DNA from: Candidatus Cloacimonadota bacterium | Lineage (GTDB): Bacteria; Cloacimonadota; Cloacimonadia; Cloacimonadales; TCS61 | NCBI GenBank assembly: GCA_030668345.1 | Contig: DAOUUD010000030.1 | Span: forward strand, 1 to 13,022 | DNA: 13,022 nucleotides | Direction of reading: 5' to 3' | Shown here: one piece after another, positions 12,479 to 13,022 of the stretch | How the letters are laid out: each line of letters opens with the position of its first letter | Position numbering within the stretch: the stretch's first letter is position 1 | Position numbers and translations under genes: made by a program | The notes under the pieces: generated by a model | Databases searched by the model: none | What the model was told of the DNA's origin: nothing | What the model saw: only the letters and a program-made list of their open reading frames with translations

Positions 12479-13022
12479 ATGAAAAAAAGATTGATGAACG
12501 GTATTCCGATTTTGGTCTTACTTATACTACTGGCAGGCTGTGCAAACAAAGACCCGATCGGGATTGAACAGTTTCAACTGGCTTTCCCAGATTCATCCTC
12601 ATCGCCAGCAATTAACAGTTCTGTACTAACAGACGGAATTGATTTTTCCATTGGTTATTACAATGGAAATATTCGTACAGATCGAATTAGTTTGGAATGG
12701 CAAGCAAGTACAGATGAGGAATTTTTATGTTACAAAATATTTAAAGCAATAGGTCAATATGAAGATGAACCAACTTTTGAACACATAGAAACCCTTAATG
12801 ACCAGGGTAATACAACCTTTATTGACTCTACTCTTGTGCAAGATCAATATTATATCTACAAGATCGCTACAATTTTTAACAATGGTACACACATTACCGA
12901 TGACATAGAAATTAAAACACCTAAATGGCAGGCTCCAGGAAATATTACTATCAACGGATTAAGCACAACAATTATAGAGTTAGCGTGGGAAGATAACACC
13001 GAATCCGAAACCGGGTTCATGA
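12479..13022 (+). CDS. Lipoprotein with fibronectin type III-like domains, 3' end missing
   Basis: The frame from ATG 12479 is open to the window end (181 codons). It begins MKKRLMNGIPILVLLILLAGC, a type II signal peptide with lipobox LAGC and the lipidated Cys at residue 21. From about residue 60 there is a fibronectin type III-like domain (ISLEWQASTDEEFLCYKIFK ... YYIYKIATIFNNGTH), and a second starts at APGNITINGLSTTIIELAWEDNTESETGFM, where a WxDNS-ETGF-like motif is typical. FN3 domains mediate binding or act as spacers in secreted and outer-membrane proteins. The protein is expected to be anchored in a membrane and exposed; its ligand and the remaining domains are unknown. It follows a terminator and has its own promoter, so it is transcribed independently of rpmA. 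Confidence 0.85.
   Translation, partial: MKKRLMNGIPILVLLILLAGCANKDPIGIEQFQLAFPDSSSSPAINSSVLTDGIDFSIGYYNGNIRTDRISLEWQASTDEEFLCYKIFKAIGQYEDEPTFEHIETLNDQGNTTFIDSTLVQDQYYIYKIATIFNNGTHITDDIEIKTPKWQAPGNITINGLSTTIIELAWEDNTESETGFM

Overview
The window reads as bacterial chromosome from an AT-rich organism, with compact genes, Shine-Dalgarno sites and ATGA-type overlaps between genes. The genes do not fix the phylum. A Gram-negative, anaerobic, Cloacimonadota-like or other FCB-group bacterium would fit the glycan genes, the [4Fe-4S] quinolinate synthase, the short RNase G and the lipoprotein with fibronectin-like domains, but this is a low-confidence guess.

Layout. (1) Bases 1-798 hold the 3' part of a CitE-like (HpcH/HpaI) lyase. 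(2) Bases 799-964 are a short intergenic cluster of palindromic TAGATTCCC/GGGAAT repeat units. (3) Bases 965-9309 are one co-directional, tightly packed block: a PaaK/CapK-type adenylate-forming enzyme, NadA, an LPG-synthase-type membrane protein, a DPM1-like family 2 glycosyltransferase, a PglD/NeuD-like acyltransferase, a WbqC-like protein, a WecE-like sugar aminotransferase and a very AT-rich polytopic membrane protein. This is most simply a surface-glycan locus making and using a 4-amino-4,6-dideoxyhexose. NadA, an NAD biosynthesis enzyme, sits inside it. A roughly 224-bp element with imperfect terminal inverted repeats lies between the WbqC and WecE genes. (4) Bases 9453-10017 are a minus-strand tRNA cluster, transcribed fMet, Met(CAT), Arg(TCT), His(GTG), with a good promoter just upstream of fMet. 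A 23-bp copy of the 3' end of tRNA-fMet, joined to a GC-rich palindromic stretch, lies between fMet and Met. (5) Bases 10133-12288 hold rng, rplU and rpmA on the plus strand, closed by a strong intrinsic terminator. (6) From 12479 to the window end is the start of a lipoprotein with fibronectin type III-like domains, behind its own likely promoter.

How the parts work together. WecE would produce a dTDP-4-amino sugar, the PglD-like enzyme would N-acylate it, the CapK-like enzyme could activate the acyl group, the GT2 enzyme would transfer the sugar (probably to a lipid carrier), and the two polytopic membrane proteins would act on lipid-linked products. This is inference from families and gene order. 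No CRISPR array, transposase, phage gene or recognisable defence system is visible. The most unusual features are the non-coding elements: the repeat cluster, the TIR-bounded element, and the duplicated tRNA-fMet end.
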